A stretch of DNA of 64,000 bases. Origin: Chionis minor. Lineage: Eukaryota; Chordata; Aves; Charadriiformes; Chionididae. The DNA lies in NCBI GenBank assembly GCA_013398295.1, contig VZSF01001349.1, positions 700,182 to 764,181 on the forward strand. Reading direction: 5' to 3'. The number at the start of each line of letters is the position of its first letter. The stretch's first letter is position 1. The notes under the pieces are model-generated. The model made no database searches. It saw nothing but the letters and a program-made list of their open reading frames with translations, and had not been told where the DNA came from. The translations under genes were made by a program, and so were the position numbers. Below are positions 12,917-24,024 of this stretch, one piece after another.

Positions 12917-12980
12917 GTTATGGTTGGACTCGATGATCTTGAAGGTCTCTTCCAACCCAAGTCATTCTATGATTCTATGA
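12612..12980 (+). mobile_element. CR1 LINE, 5'-truncated, 3' end intact (subfamily group A)
   Basis: CR1 is the dominant non-LTR retrotransposon of birds; copies are usually cut at the 5' side and end in short ATTCTATG repeats. This copy starts in the C-terminal part of ORF2 (peptide block EKRRLRGDL near 12626-12652) and continues through the typical [14 protein letters not shown] block and the LPREVVES block. It ends at 12980 with ATTCTATGATTCTATGA. The ORF2 frame remains open to about 12916, so this copy has no frameshift in the part it retains. It is much too short to move. Confidence 0.95.
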
Positions 12981-15230
12981 CCGTTTACTGTGGATTTTAA
13001 GTATGAGGGGGGACGACCACTATCCAGGAGATGTGCTTCTAGCACGCGTGCTTGAGAAGTTGAAATACATGTGCATAACCCTGAAAACCCTATCGACTCA
13101 GAACCATTCCTGAAACGTGCCCTGGTTGGGGTTTGCTTCACTAGGCTCATAGAAAAGATAGGATTCTCCCTCCTCCTTCTCAGGCAAAGTGGGTCCCAAA
13201 TTGGTGCAAATCCAGGTAATCCAGCCTGAAGAACGAAACGGTGCCGAAAAAGGGGGGTATGCTGCCCGCAGGACAGATCTGTGCCGGGGGCGCTGCTCTT
13301 ACGGGCACATCCAAGCGGGCTTGAAATGAGGTTGCCCAGCTGGTGACGTAGCCGCAGCACGCGGAGCCGGCGCAGGGCAAGCTGTTCACCCGGTTCTTCA
13401 GCCGCAGAACAACATTCACATCAGTGAATGCAGCGGGGACATACGCCGAGTAAGAATGTGATTTACTCTTTCAACGTGAGAAGCAGCTATATGTTCAACA
13501 AAGGCTTTTCCTTAGACTAATGGCCAAAGTAGACCCCAGCGCAGCTCCTCTATAGACCGAGAAGAAAGGGTTGTTTGTTGAGGCCCAACTGTCCCCAAAA
13601 ACCAGTCCGCTGAGTGGATTCTGTCACGTGTGAGTTCTCTGCTGGCTTCATTGTCGCGGGTGTTTCCGCAGGCCTGCCATGCACGGCATAACTGGGGAAT
13701 TTACTACAGCAGTTGCTGATAGAGCGAATAATTCAAAGTCCTGTCACATCTCGAAAAGAACAGATGACCGCTATAAACCAGTTTAATATATATAAGATAT
13801 TGTTTACCGATGGAATACAGGACAATGTGATTTTCCACAGGACCTCTCATTCTCGAGGAATGGCAAAGCATTTAATGAAGGAATGAGTTAGAGTTGTGGT
13901 TGTTCAGGGCAGAGAATGGCTGGTTTAGTGTTTCAATGCCGCATCCTTGTGTGCTCAGCAGTAGCTCCCAGGGAGGTGGCCAGGAAGGGCTGTCTAGCCA
14001 AGACAGGGGACGCTGGCCCTGACACTGTCTTGGTCCTCTTTAACTGTTTGTGCTGTTGCTCATCCTCTCCTTGGATGGAAACGGGAGGAAGAAGGAAATG
14101 TTTGTTAATTCTTAGCATCTCCCCAGCGCGAGCTCCAATAACTTTGGCTGTGTGGCACCTGAAACAGTTAATTGCGAGGGCTGCGACGGGGTGAGCTCTA
14201 GTTTGTGTGCAGGAATTGTGTTCTCCACAACTATTTTCTTGGTCAGCATGAGCCTCCTGCGTTCTTATGAAACAAATATGTGCTCTCCTGTTCCAGTGTG
14301 GGTAGCTGCCCTTCCGGAACAGTTGAAACAGCTGAGGAGTAAAAGGACACCATTTGCTTTCCAGGGTCGCTTGACTTCAGCTGAATTTGAAAGCAATTTA
14401 TGCATCTAATTCATGTAAACCGACGCTCCTGAAAATTCCTGCTTTTTAAACCCAGTTTATAAGATGGCTCATTTTGGATGCTACTCATTTCCAGCCTTTT
14501 GGAATGCTGTTACAAAAACAGTATCTCCGTAGCACTGATTCTTGGATGTAACACTGCTCCATTCTTTGCCTTTACTAGTATTCAGTTTAGGTTATCATCG
14601 CAGAAAAGCAAGACCGCCCTTCCCAGCGACGAGGTGTATCTCACCGACGCAAGGACATTCAAGCAGGTGAAATGGTTGCTCTTGCACAACCAGCCTGCGT
14701 GTTTGAGCTGCCCGTCGGCATGGCTTTGGTGCTTGCGCGACTTGCAGTGAACTTGGCTGGAAGTGGAGGATGAGAGTAATTGCGTGAAAACAATGGCCAT
14801 CAGCTGAAGGGGGTAGCGTAAGTCTGGGAAGCTTGGGGAAGAATGGAAAAAATGCATGTATGCAGTTGTCTTAGGTGAAACTTGGTTACAAACCTTGTGC
14901 TAGAGCAGAGGCCAGTCCAAAAGGGGCTGGAAGCGCTGAGCCAGAAGATCACGCTGCTGATGTAACACAGAGAATGGTTTTGCTCTTCTGCTGCCTGCCG
15001 TCTGTGAATAGCCCATGCAAATTTTCAATTAGTGGGAGAAATTCATTTAGCTGGGCTAATATTCTACGACTTCTGTCTGTAAATAATACCAAGGTACCAC
15101 TGAAATTATGGCTTTTAACCTTTGAGATCTGTATGGCCTGAAAACAATGGAAATACAGCTTTTGTCCTATGCTGTTGTCATCAGCATATGAGCTGCCCCC
15201 TCATGCTCCTGATCCCCAAAGCACTGCATC
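12981..15230. other. Unique noncoding DNA, no gene recognised
   Basis: The flank after the CR1 is fairly CpG-rich around 13.2-13.4 kb and then becomes ordinary. Open frames of 60-130 codons exist on both strands but overlap one another and show no recognisable motif. A small candidate regulatory block near 15.0 kb is listed separately. Confidence 0.55.
15003..15065. promoter_or_regulatory. Possible conserved noncoding element with octamer motif
   Basis: A perfect POU octamer ATGCAAAT lies at 15015-15022, followed four bases later by CAATTAG (15026-15032) and further TTAG/TAAT cores up to 15060. Tight grouping of POU and homeodomain sites is typical of developmental enhancers. Conservation is untested, so this is only a pattern-based suggestion. 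Confidence 0.2.
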
Positions 15231-15539
15231 GAATCATAGAATGGTTTGGGTTGGCAGCGACCCTAAAGATCATCAAGTTCCAACCCCCCTGCCATGGGCA
15301 GGGACACCTCCCACTAGACCAGATTGCTCAAAGTCTCATCCAGCCTGGCCTTGAACACCTCCAGGGATGGGGCAGCTACAGCTTCTCTGGGCAAACCTGT
15401 TCCAGTGCCTCGCCACCCTCATGGTGAAATTTTTTTCCTGAGATCTAACCTAAATCTCCCTTCTTCCAGTTCGAAGCCATCACCCCTCGTCCTATCTCTA
15501 CATGCCCTTGTATAAAGTTCCTCTCCAGATTTCTTGTAA
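15231..15539 (-). mobile_element. CR1 LINE, minus strand, 5'-truncated (subfamily group B)
   Basis: Read on the plus strand, the copy begins at its 3' tail GAATCATAGAATGG and passes the GGTTTGGGTTGG and CCCCCCTGCCATGGGCAGGG blocks. It then runs through the region complementary to the ORF2 end and 3' UTR, stopping near 15539 inside the segment that normally continues toward ORF2. The 3' tail differs from that of the 12612 copy (a GGGCAGGGACACCTCC block is present), so it belongs to another CR1 subfamily. It has scattered small changes. Confidence 0.95.
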
Positions 15540-18500
15540 GCATTGGTCACAGATTCTCCGCGCCGTGGTGTGTTACGGGTTCTGCATGCACATCCTCTTG
15601 CTGGCCCAGCCCCGATGCCTCCCATGCAAGAGACCGACTTCGCGGTACCTCTCCATGACTGTTGTGCCTGCCTTCCCTCCACTGTCCCATGGCTCTGATG
15701 GCCCTCGGTGTCACGGGGGACGTGCTCTCCACCCTGTGGGCGCTGCATGTAGAGCTGCCCCCACCGTCCCCTGGGTCCCTCTTGATTCACTCTGTGCCCT
15801 GGAGAAACCTGCAGAGCTGAAGTGGCGTGAAGGACCTTGCAGTTACCTCAACAGTGGGGTTGACATCATTGAAAGGAAGAGAAGGGAGGGGGGAAAAAAC
15901 CCAAAACCAACTCAAGTTTTGTAAAAATCCGTCTCAAACAATACCTGTTGTGTAGGAATGGCTTTCAGCAAGACACAAACCTGTTATCCTTTCATTTCCG
16001 CAGCGGTTCCGAGTTGCTTGGCTGATAACCGTCTTGTTTTGGAGAGTGGTGAGGTGGGAACCGGTGCTATAATTACACACTGCTCTTTTTGTGAGGTTTT
16101 TTTTTTTGCTGCAAAACCAACCGCCGGTGCTCATTACCTCCGTAGACAAGCAGTGAAACAAATTTCTAACACCTCGCCCTCCGTTACAGCTGGACACTGG
16201 ACCAGAATGACGTCAATCATTCAAAAGTGAAAATGTAACCCATGGAAATGTTATTCAGGAGACTTCATACAAAAGAAGGCATTTCCACTTGCCTAATTAA
16301 AGGATTATGAAGAAAAAAAAAAAAAAAATTGTATATTTTTGGCAGTAGTTGTGGATGTCCATGGCTTTTTTTTCTCAGAAGTCAGATCATCACAGCACAA
16401 ACAATTTACAGAAGAAAAATTTTTAACTTTTCCTGGAGTTTGGTAATTAAAAACTTTCTCCCTCATCAATTCACTGAACAGCAAAGGAGACATGCCGTGG
16501 CTCTTTAGTACCTGGAATTCCATGGGTTTGGGGTTTTTTTTTTTTTTTTAGTTGAAAAATTGTAGTACAGTGAACTCACATACGCACGGCTTACCTGTGC
16601 TCTTTCAATAAAGCAATGATAATCTTTATCGTTGCTCTCTTGACTTTGTTTCAACCTGCTTTTTAATGCAAATTTCCTAATCTAACTTGTAAAACATTTA
16701 ATATTTAGATTATACTCCTTTAAGATCCATCAAAAGAGGCAAAGCTGCATAACAATGCCTGGCGCTGGAGCATTGTGAGCCTGCTACAAAGGAATGAGGT
16801 GATTCTTTCTTTCAGGTCAGGAGGTCAGGCTTCACTGCATTAATTTTGCTGAGTCTCTTTGTTATTTATAACAAACAAGGTCATTTATTTTCATTTCCTT
16901 GTTTCTAATTGCATGCAACTCCTTTGGAGTATGAACTGGGTAAACAGGTGGCTGAAATGCTGGGGGAAAATGCTTGAAGCTGTTCCAGAAAAAAAGGGCA
17001 TGTCCCACACTGGTAAAGCAATTTGATGAGTTAGAGATTTAGTCATAGCAGGACGTGCACCTGCTTGAAAGCAAACACGCGGCTCTTTGGCGCACGCAGA
17101 TACATGCAAATTCAAAGAGATTATTTCACTCTGAACGGCGGGTTGAGATTTGATCAAATTTAGCATTGTATATTTCAAATAAAGCCTCGGTGTATATTAG
17201 TGATATACAGTTTCTTTTCAGCTGCTCTTGATTCCCCCCCCCCACTTCTCTTTGATGAGTGTCACAAATGAATGATGTTTCTTCACTCGATGAGCCTACA
17301 AAAAGAGTGTATCTCTGGAGGAGAACTTTATCAGAGAATCTTTATGATGAGAACTACCTCCGTGCGCTGAAAAAATGGAGCAATGAAAAGCTAGGACGTT
17401 TGACTGACAAGGAATAAACCCGATCTTAAAGTTTTAATTCGAAAATGAATTCCCACAAATTAAAGGGCATTCATTGGAGTGATTGTAATATGTCTTTTGA
17501 ATCTAGTAAGACCCATGTTTCCAGGCAGCCCAAATGAAACTCCTAAATATATTCACGGGCAGCTTTTGCATAGGTAGTTACTGAATTTGCAAATTGGAAA
17601 ATACAAGCAGTATCTGGCTAAATCTGGGGCGGCTTTGTTCTGAAAGATGAGGTACCTTACGGACTACCTTGATTTTAGGGCAGTTCAGGATATCTCAGGA
17701 AGCACGAATTCTCTGGCACGACCGAGCTTTTGTTGTGGATAGTTGAGAACGGGCCAGGGCTGAATCCATACGGGAAAGACAGGGAGCTTTTTTAGCAAGA
17801 TCCTCTCTTTCCCCAAAGAACGGGAGGCACCACCTCCTGTGTCCGTAGGCTCTCTGGAGAGCTTTGGGGGCGTCGGAAAGTGCCTCCGAGCAAGGGGAAA
17901 ATGTGGGAGGAAGGCTGGAGAGATGGACGTGCCATTCCAAGGGACAATTGTTTTGCCCATTTTCTAAGATCGGGCATATGGGGAGCGTCTGGAGGAGGCT
18001 CGGCAAGGTCACGAATCCCCCTGCTCTCCCTGTCATTTGTCTGCAGATTATTTCCTAAGAGTGGGGCAGCGAAGGCAATTTGGTTGTAAGGATTATGCTC
18101 CAGCTTTCATTGTTTGGGATGCATACTGTAGCCTTTCTATGAGAAGATTACTGTCCTGGGCTTCTCCTTCCATGCATATGAAAAGACACTTTGTAATTTC
18201 AGGGAGAAAATAACTTGAACTGGTATGTCGGAGGAGAGAAAATATTTTGTATCTCTCAAAAAAGATAAAAATCCCAAACCTTTCTGTAGGAAAATATCTG
18301 TTTCTTGAATGTAATTATAAATGTCATTGTACATTCTTCCTGACTTCAGTGCTTATCTTGAAGAGTTCAGTGAAAATAAATTGTTTTCATGAAAGCAGAG
18401 AAGCCGTTTGATAAACACACTGTCTCAGAAAATTGTTCCTGAAGCAGAGGTCGTTCTCTCACTTTAAAAGAAAGAGAATATGTTTTAGAAAACAAGCCAG

Positions 18501-19472
18501 GCAGCAGAAATAAGCTTTTTTTTTTTTTTTTGTTTTAGTCAATTCATTTTAAAAAGCAATGTGCAAATCACATGGAAAATTCTGCATTGATTATTTTGAC
18601 TGCTGTAGAAGCCTGGAATAAATGGAGTTGAAATGGACTTATATCAAAGAACATTGCATTTAGTAGCAAGTCGGAGTGTTATTTCGGTACTGATTTTTTA
18701 GATTTGGTTTTGTGATCAGATGTTTTATCAAATAGTAGCCATTCACGGAGATGAGGGCTGATTCTTTAAGAACAGCCTGGCTCACACGGTTTATGAGCTT
18801 GGGGAAACAGTCGAGAGAACTGGATGAAATCTGTCTCCAGCTTTCCGGTGTTGAAAACCCAGCCCGTTTGAAGCATCAAAAAAGAGAGTTCAACTCTCTA
18901 AACCCAACGTAAGGCTCCGGAATCAAAGTATAGCAGTTCCTTTTGGAGGTGTTATTACGGTCCCTACATCGCACTTCTAGAAACCCGTTTGTTAATTTTT
19001 AACCCGATGAATTTATGTATGTGTCTGTTACTAAGTCCTAAACACTACTGTACAAGTACTTATAAAAAAGTGTTTTATTTTTTTAATTCTCAGCTAGAAT
19101 TATGCTGCTATTAATACCGGAGTTATTAATATTCTTCTCTCAGAAGACTACATCATTAATTAGGGGACCTAAAGGATAACTAATGAGTCCTTTGGAACAT
19201 ACTTCCAGTTATTGTATGGATCTGATCTATCCCAATAAAGCTGTATGCCTACAGTCCTATCAAATGTGGAGAATTTTTTTGTATCTTCACATACGCTACA
19301 GCATTGGTCACTAATTACTTTACGTTATAACCTGTGCTGGTAGAAGGTGATGTTAATGTCACGATGAGGCTCTGTACGGTTTGAAAGGGACATGAGAACA
19401 GCAGCATTCTTAGATCATGATTTCAATTTTTAAGGCGTGACTGTACAACTATACGTGGCTTTTTACCTTCAG
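15540..19472. other. Unique noncoding DNA, no gene recognised
   Basis: The stretch is largely AT-rich intron-like or intergenic sequence with poly-A and poly-T runs near 16.31, 16.53 and 18.52 kb. A GC-rich segment directly beyond the CR1 (15560-15830) has open frames on both strands but no recognisable protein. No RNA gene or further CR1 copy is visible. Confidence 0.55.
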
Positions 19473-19660
19473 TCTTGGCGGTGTCTCAAGTCCTTCGGTG
19501 GCTTCCAACTGATGACCATGAGCCCATCCCCTCCACATTCCACCACCACCAGATGTGCGTTGGGGTCACCGAGAGCGGATACGACCCCTTCCATGGCTTC
19601 CAGGGGCAGCCAGGGCACTGCTGCTCCCATCTCCCCAGAGGACCGCGCCGGCTTTCGAGG
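19473..19660 (+). other. Candidate spliced exon, 188 bases, GC-rich
   Basis: This GC-rich segment lies in AT-rich surroundings. It is bounded by TTTTTACCTTCAG (acceptor, ending 19472) and a strong donor GTAAGC after AGG (starting 19661). At least two plus-strand frames are open across it. One gives a Ser/Pro/Thr-rich peptide and the other a His-rich peptide; I recognise neither. The coincidence of compositional change with both splice signals makes this the better exon candidate in the window. It could be a lineage-restricted noncoding RNA exon or an untranslated exon of a neighbouring gene. Confidence 0.25.
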
Positions 19661-20173
19661 GTAAGCGTGCCCTCTCTTTGGGGAAATACAGTATTATTGC
19701 ATTAAACCCACAAAATCACAGAAAGATATTTTCTTGATCGCTTCCGGAACATCACCACATCCTTGTTTAGATGCTTTATAATGAAACGTGTGCACCTGAA
19801 ATATATCAGAGGTCACGTAGCTACACGCTGTGTATTTCAAATACTTACCTTCAAGAACATTGGATGAAATTGAAACTGAAAAAACACGTGTGAGTGAATC
19901 TGGTGCAGATACGAGGACTAAATGTAACCTTTCTCACCTCGAAATACTCTTTGCCATATCTCACTGAGATTTTTCAGATACGTTTGGTTAAAATAATTCT
20001 TTCAGTAATTAGATTTGATTCTACTCTAAAATGAAAGTTACTGCCTGACATTCCTCTAGACTAATACAGAAATTCAAAAAAGACTTTGGATTGCTCAGGA
20101 CAAGTCTGTTTTTCTTTTTATACATATTGTCCTTGTAAATTCCCTTTAAAAAGTAGATGCCAGAAGCTTTCCC

Positions 20174-20213
20174 AGCCCCCCCCCCCCCGCCCCGCCCGCC
20201 CCCACCTAGCGCN
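20174..20213. repeat. C-rich homopolymer tract with one undetermined base
   Basis: A run of about 14 C continues into CCCGCC units, and an N sits at 20213. The N beside a homopolymer suggests an assembly or base-calling failure, so local length is unreliable. Confidence 0.85.
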
Positions 20214-20342
20214 TTTTAATAATTCTTTTAGTTTAAATGAAAAAAATGTACGAATGTGGAGAGGGCCAGAGGGGAAAAAACAAGCAAACAGAAACATACC
20301 ACACAACTTCCACAGCTTTATATCAACAGATGATACAAATGC

Positions 20343-20369
20343 AATATATATATACACACACACACACAG
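20343..20369. repeat. TA/CA compound microsatellite
   Basis: TATATATA runs directly into a CACACA series. The simple repeat is directly visible. Confidence 0.9.
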
Positions 20370-23311
20370 AGCCATCTCTAACCAAGTTTTCCTGTTTTAC
20401 TTTAAAATGGCATCCCTGGAAGAAAGGAATTACGCTGCAACAGTATCTTACTTCCAGTTAAAGCTTTTATTCTTGAATGCTAAGCTAGAAACGACACTGT
20501 TTCAGTCATTGTTCTCTTAAAGAAGTTAATTTTTATATGACTGGACAGGTCCTTTTCTGTTTTCAGCACTGCAATCAGTTTGTTTTTCAATGTAGTCTTT
20601 ATCTCCCAATAACTGTATACTGGTGTGTCAGGGTACTGTAACACTGCAGTCAATAGCAACAGGATATGCACTCTGCCAAAAAGTAATCCTATATTGTCCA
20701 TTACACACAGGTTATTTTGGAGGGTTGTGGAATACTTTCCTTAAAGCAGCAGAAACCCTTTTGCTGTGACATAGTTCAACAGCATTAGTGGTTGTCTCTG
20801 CTCTGTAGACGACTCATACGCTTGTTTTTCTGCTAGAATATGGTTAAAATTGTCCTGTGTGAGTTGAGGTGGTAAAATACTTCAGGTGAGCGAAGAGACT
20901 TCAGCAATCCACAGGAACATCGGAGCAGGCACATGTAACTATTTGAAAAGTTTAATAATTTTCTTTTTTTCCCAATTTCACAAAGTAACGCATTTCCTGA
21001 CTTGGGCCTGAAAGAAATAGAATTTTCACAAACCAAAACCTTTCAGCTGTTTGTTTGGGTTTGGTTTGGTTTTTTTTTTCCCCCTGCAACACTCATATTG
21101 TATTTTGACGTAATGATTTGTATTTTGAAGGAACGACTATTAATACTTTTTAAAAACAAAAATCTCCTTTGCTCTGTAGTTTTCTAGATGCAGCAACTGA
21201 GACAAAGAGAAGGTAGACGATCATCTGGCAGACAAGCACCGAACTCCAGCTCCCCCGATGATTTGGCTGCTCCCATCTGCTGGCTGACATTCCCTCCTTT
21301 ACTGCAGGAAACATGGTCAGTGACTAATAAGTGTTTATTGATCTCTGCTTGAGACACTTGCTGAGAAATGTAGATATCAATGAATATTTGGTCTGAATTA
21401 ATGCTAAGAAAAAGGTTTTTTTCTTTCCTGCCTCATTTATATAGGAAATTCATACCTGCACGCTCACTTATAAATGCCGGCTGACTCTGCGATCTGATGA
21501 GAAGGGAACTTCAGTGAGATAAACTCTAATGAATTAATACGCTGTTAATTGTACTTAGTCAAAAGTTACCAGCGTAGTTGCTGCTTTTGAGGGGCAAGTC
21601 AAAATATTATTGATTCTCAGCAGCTGTACTTGATAAGTAGAATACAGGTCTAATTCAAAGCCCATTGCAATCAATTAAAGGGACCTCCTATTGATTCGAG
21701 GAGGCTTTAGATTATTTTCGAAACCAGACCGGGTTGGCGCTCTCTCTTCCTTTTCTCCCCCTATATTCTGTTAATTTTTGGTTTGTGCCCTTTCATCCTC
21801 CACACGTGCTCTGGGGGGGGGGAAAAAGGGGCTAAGACCCTGCTCCTGAAGAGGTGACATCGGGGACGTTGTGTCCTCCCAGCCCCTCTTGCTCCTCCCG
21901 GTCCTTACAGGAGCCAACAGGCGCGGACGCTGCCGCCCTGCGTCGGGTCTTTTTTCATGTTGGGGCTGCACTGCGAAACTGGAGCGAAGACTCTTAGCCC
22001 GGCCTCGGTTTATCCCACCCCTTTTCTCCTTATTCCTCATTCTCCTGCCCCCTCTCATTTCCTTGTCTTTGCCAGTGAGGGAGGGGGCTGCCCCGCCGCA
22101 GGGAATTCCGAAACTTCCATACTTGCGGAAGGCTTGGCTGGCTATCTGCACATGTGGAGGTCAGGGAGCCGGTGTCTCTGCTCTGATCTCAGAGGTTTCT
22201 CCTTGACTCTGCTGTTTGGTGGGAGTCAATCTCCTCCCAGCGCCTTTGACTTCCGTACAGTAACAAGGCAGAAAACGTCGCTGAGCCGCGGGCGCTGTAT
22301 CCGCCTTACAGACTGACAGCGGGTTTGCAAAGTGGTTCGCAGAGGCTGCAGGGGTACCACAGAAAGCAAATAAGCCGTCAGAATTAAACACATTCCCTTG
22401 CCGTGTCCTGGTACGAAGCAAAGGACACGCCGGGCTCGCGTGGGAATCGGCCAGACCTGCCACACGAGCATTTGCCTGCGCAAGCTGGAAGGTTTCTGGG
22501 CAGCAGCGGGAATTTGGGCACGCACACTTTGGAGTTTGTATGTGACTGATTCACTCAGTACAATTTCTGCTCTTGCATCAGAAAAGCAGTTTGAGTGCTC
22601 TTAATGGCTTTTAAAATTGAATTGTGATGATGAGTCAGAAGAAAGTATAGCTGAAGATGGAACAAAGTCACAGTTTGTGTATTACTGCCTGAATCATAAT
22701 TGTTGGCATCGACAGGCATACATTCCAACCTTGATGGAACGCTGCTTTTCAAAAAGTTTCTTCGAAATCAAGGCTACCCAGGAGCAGGGAAACTACCAGA
22801 GTACTCTGCTCACCGTAGGTAGATGGTTACTAGGGGGAATACTTACTTAAAATTGCACATACTTCATGCTGCAACCGCTCTGAAAGGAAAAGAAAATGAG
22901 AAGTTGAATTCCAAAGCCATAGCTTTACTGAAGGACCTTAAAGACAATAGCTTGAGAAAAGAATTTGTAGGATTCTCTTCAAGCGATATTTACAGGAAGA
23001 TATAAATACTTTGGCTCATATTGCATCTCTAATGTACTCCTGAAATAAATACACTGCTACTAACAAACAGATTTGACGTCATATATATGGATTTAAAGCG
23101 TAGCAGTGATTACTCAAGTTTACCTATTTAATGAATTACATTGGAGAGGTACTGAGAAAGGAAAACACACGCTTGCCGAATGTTTTAGTTTGTAAAATTC
23201 TCTCTGGCACGAAACCTAATATTTTGTTTAAAAACAAATTAGCGTATATATCCCACTTTCTCTTCTGTTTGTCTTTAAATGACTCATCAATTGCCCTGCA
23301 GTCTTACTAGT

Positions 23312-23838
23312 ACACCTCCAGGGACGGGGCCTCCACAGCCTCTCTGGACAACCTGTGCCAGGGTCTCACCACCCTCAGAGCAAAGAATTTCTTCCGAGAT
23401 CTAATCTAAATCTCCCCTCTTCCAGTTTAAAACTGGTACCCCTCGTCCTATCACTGCGCTTGCTGATCAAGAGTCCCTCCCCGGCTTTCCTGTAGGCCAC
23501 TTTCAGATACTGGAAGGGGCTACGAGGTCTCCCCAGAGCCTTCTCCTCTCCAGGCTGAACACCCCCAGCTCTCTCAGCCTGTCCTCACACCGGAGATGCT
23601 TCAGCCCTTTGACCATCTTCGTGACCTCCTCTGGACCCGCTCCAACAGCTCCGTGTCCTTCTGGTGTTGAGGTCCCCAGAGTTGGACTCTGGTATTGGCC
23701 TGGTGTTCCAGGGGGGGGTCTCAGGAGAGCAGGGTAGGTGGGCAGAATCCCCTCCCTCGCCCTGCTGGCCACGCTGCTGGAGATGCAGCCCAGGATACGG
23801 CTGGCCTTCTGGGCTGCCAGCGCCCACGGCGAGCTTAT
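23312..23838 (-). mobile_element. CR1 LINE, minus strand, lacking its 3' end
   Basis: Read on the plus strand, the copy enters abruptly at ACACCTCCAGGGACGGGG, which in the sister copies at 15231 and 50771 lies about 120 bases inside the element. The tail with ATCATAGAATGG and GGGCAGGGACACC is missing. It then continues through the full 3' region and into the end of ORF2, ending near 23838 around GGGCTGCCAGCGCCCACGG. The reverse frame 23503-23856 retains ORF2-like peptide. CR1 copies normally lose the 5' side, not the 3' side, so a later deletion or an aberrant insertion is needed. Confidence 0.92.
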
Positions 23839-23918
23839 TCGCTCAGAGTACTTCAAATCAGTATTATTTACATCCTCATCGTTTGCTTATCTTCTGAATG
23901 TTAAGACTTCTTCCCCAG

Positions 23919-24024
23919 AGGCGGTAGTTGCCCGCCCGCCACAGCACCTCCTGTGCTTCCTGCCTGCCACCTCCCGCTCCGCAGGCCGGCGTTCCTGGCT
24001 CTGGAGGCTGGTGGGACGGGAGAG
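23919..24024 (+). other. Candidate exon with strong donor, next to CR1
   Basis: A pyrimidine-rich stretch TTCTTCCCCAG ends at 23918 and a near-perfect donor GTGAGT starts at 24025 after GAGAG. The 106-base segment is GC-rich and open in two plus frames. The peptide is not recognised. It starts only 80 bases beyond the CR1 fragment, so part of it may be unrelated repeat flank. Low confidence without RNA support. Confidence 0.18.

Larger units (their letters stand above)
19661..23311. other. Unique noncoding DNA, no gene recognised
   Basis: The stretch includes a C-homopolymer with an assembly N, a TA/CA microsatellite, a T-rich tract near 21.07 kb and a GC-rich patch at about 21.83-22.53 kb that has long overlapping open frames on both strands. 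Two adjacent open frames at 22.6-23.0 kb have a protein-like look but no recognised homology (see findings). Confidence 0.5.

Noticed and set aside
15419..15924. Overlapping open frames on both strands beside the CR1 copy
   Set aside because: Partly CR1 sequence read in antisense and partly GC-rich flank; both strands are open, which argues against real coding.
21771..22525. GC-rich patch with open frames of 94-126 codons on both strands
   Set aside because: Several mutually overlapping frames and no protein motif; explained by GC content.
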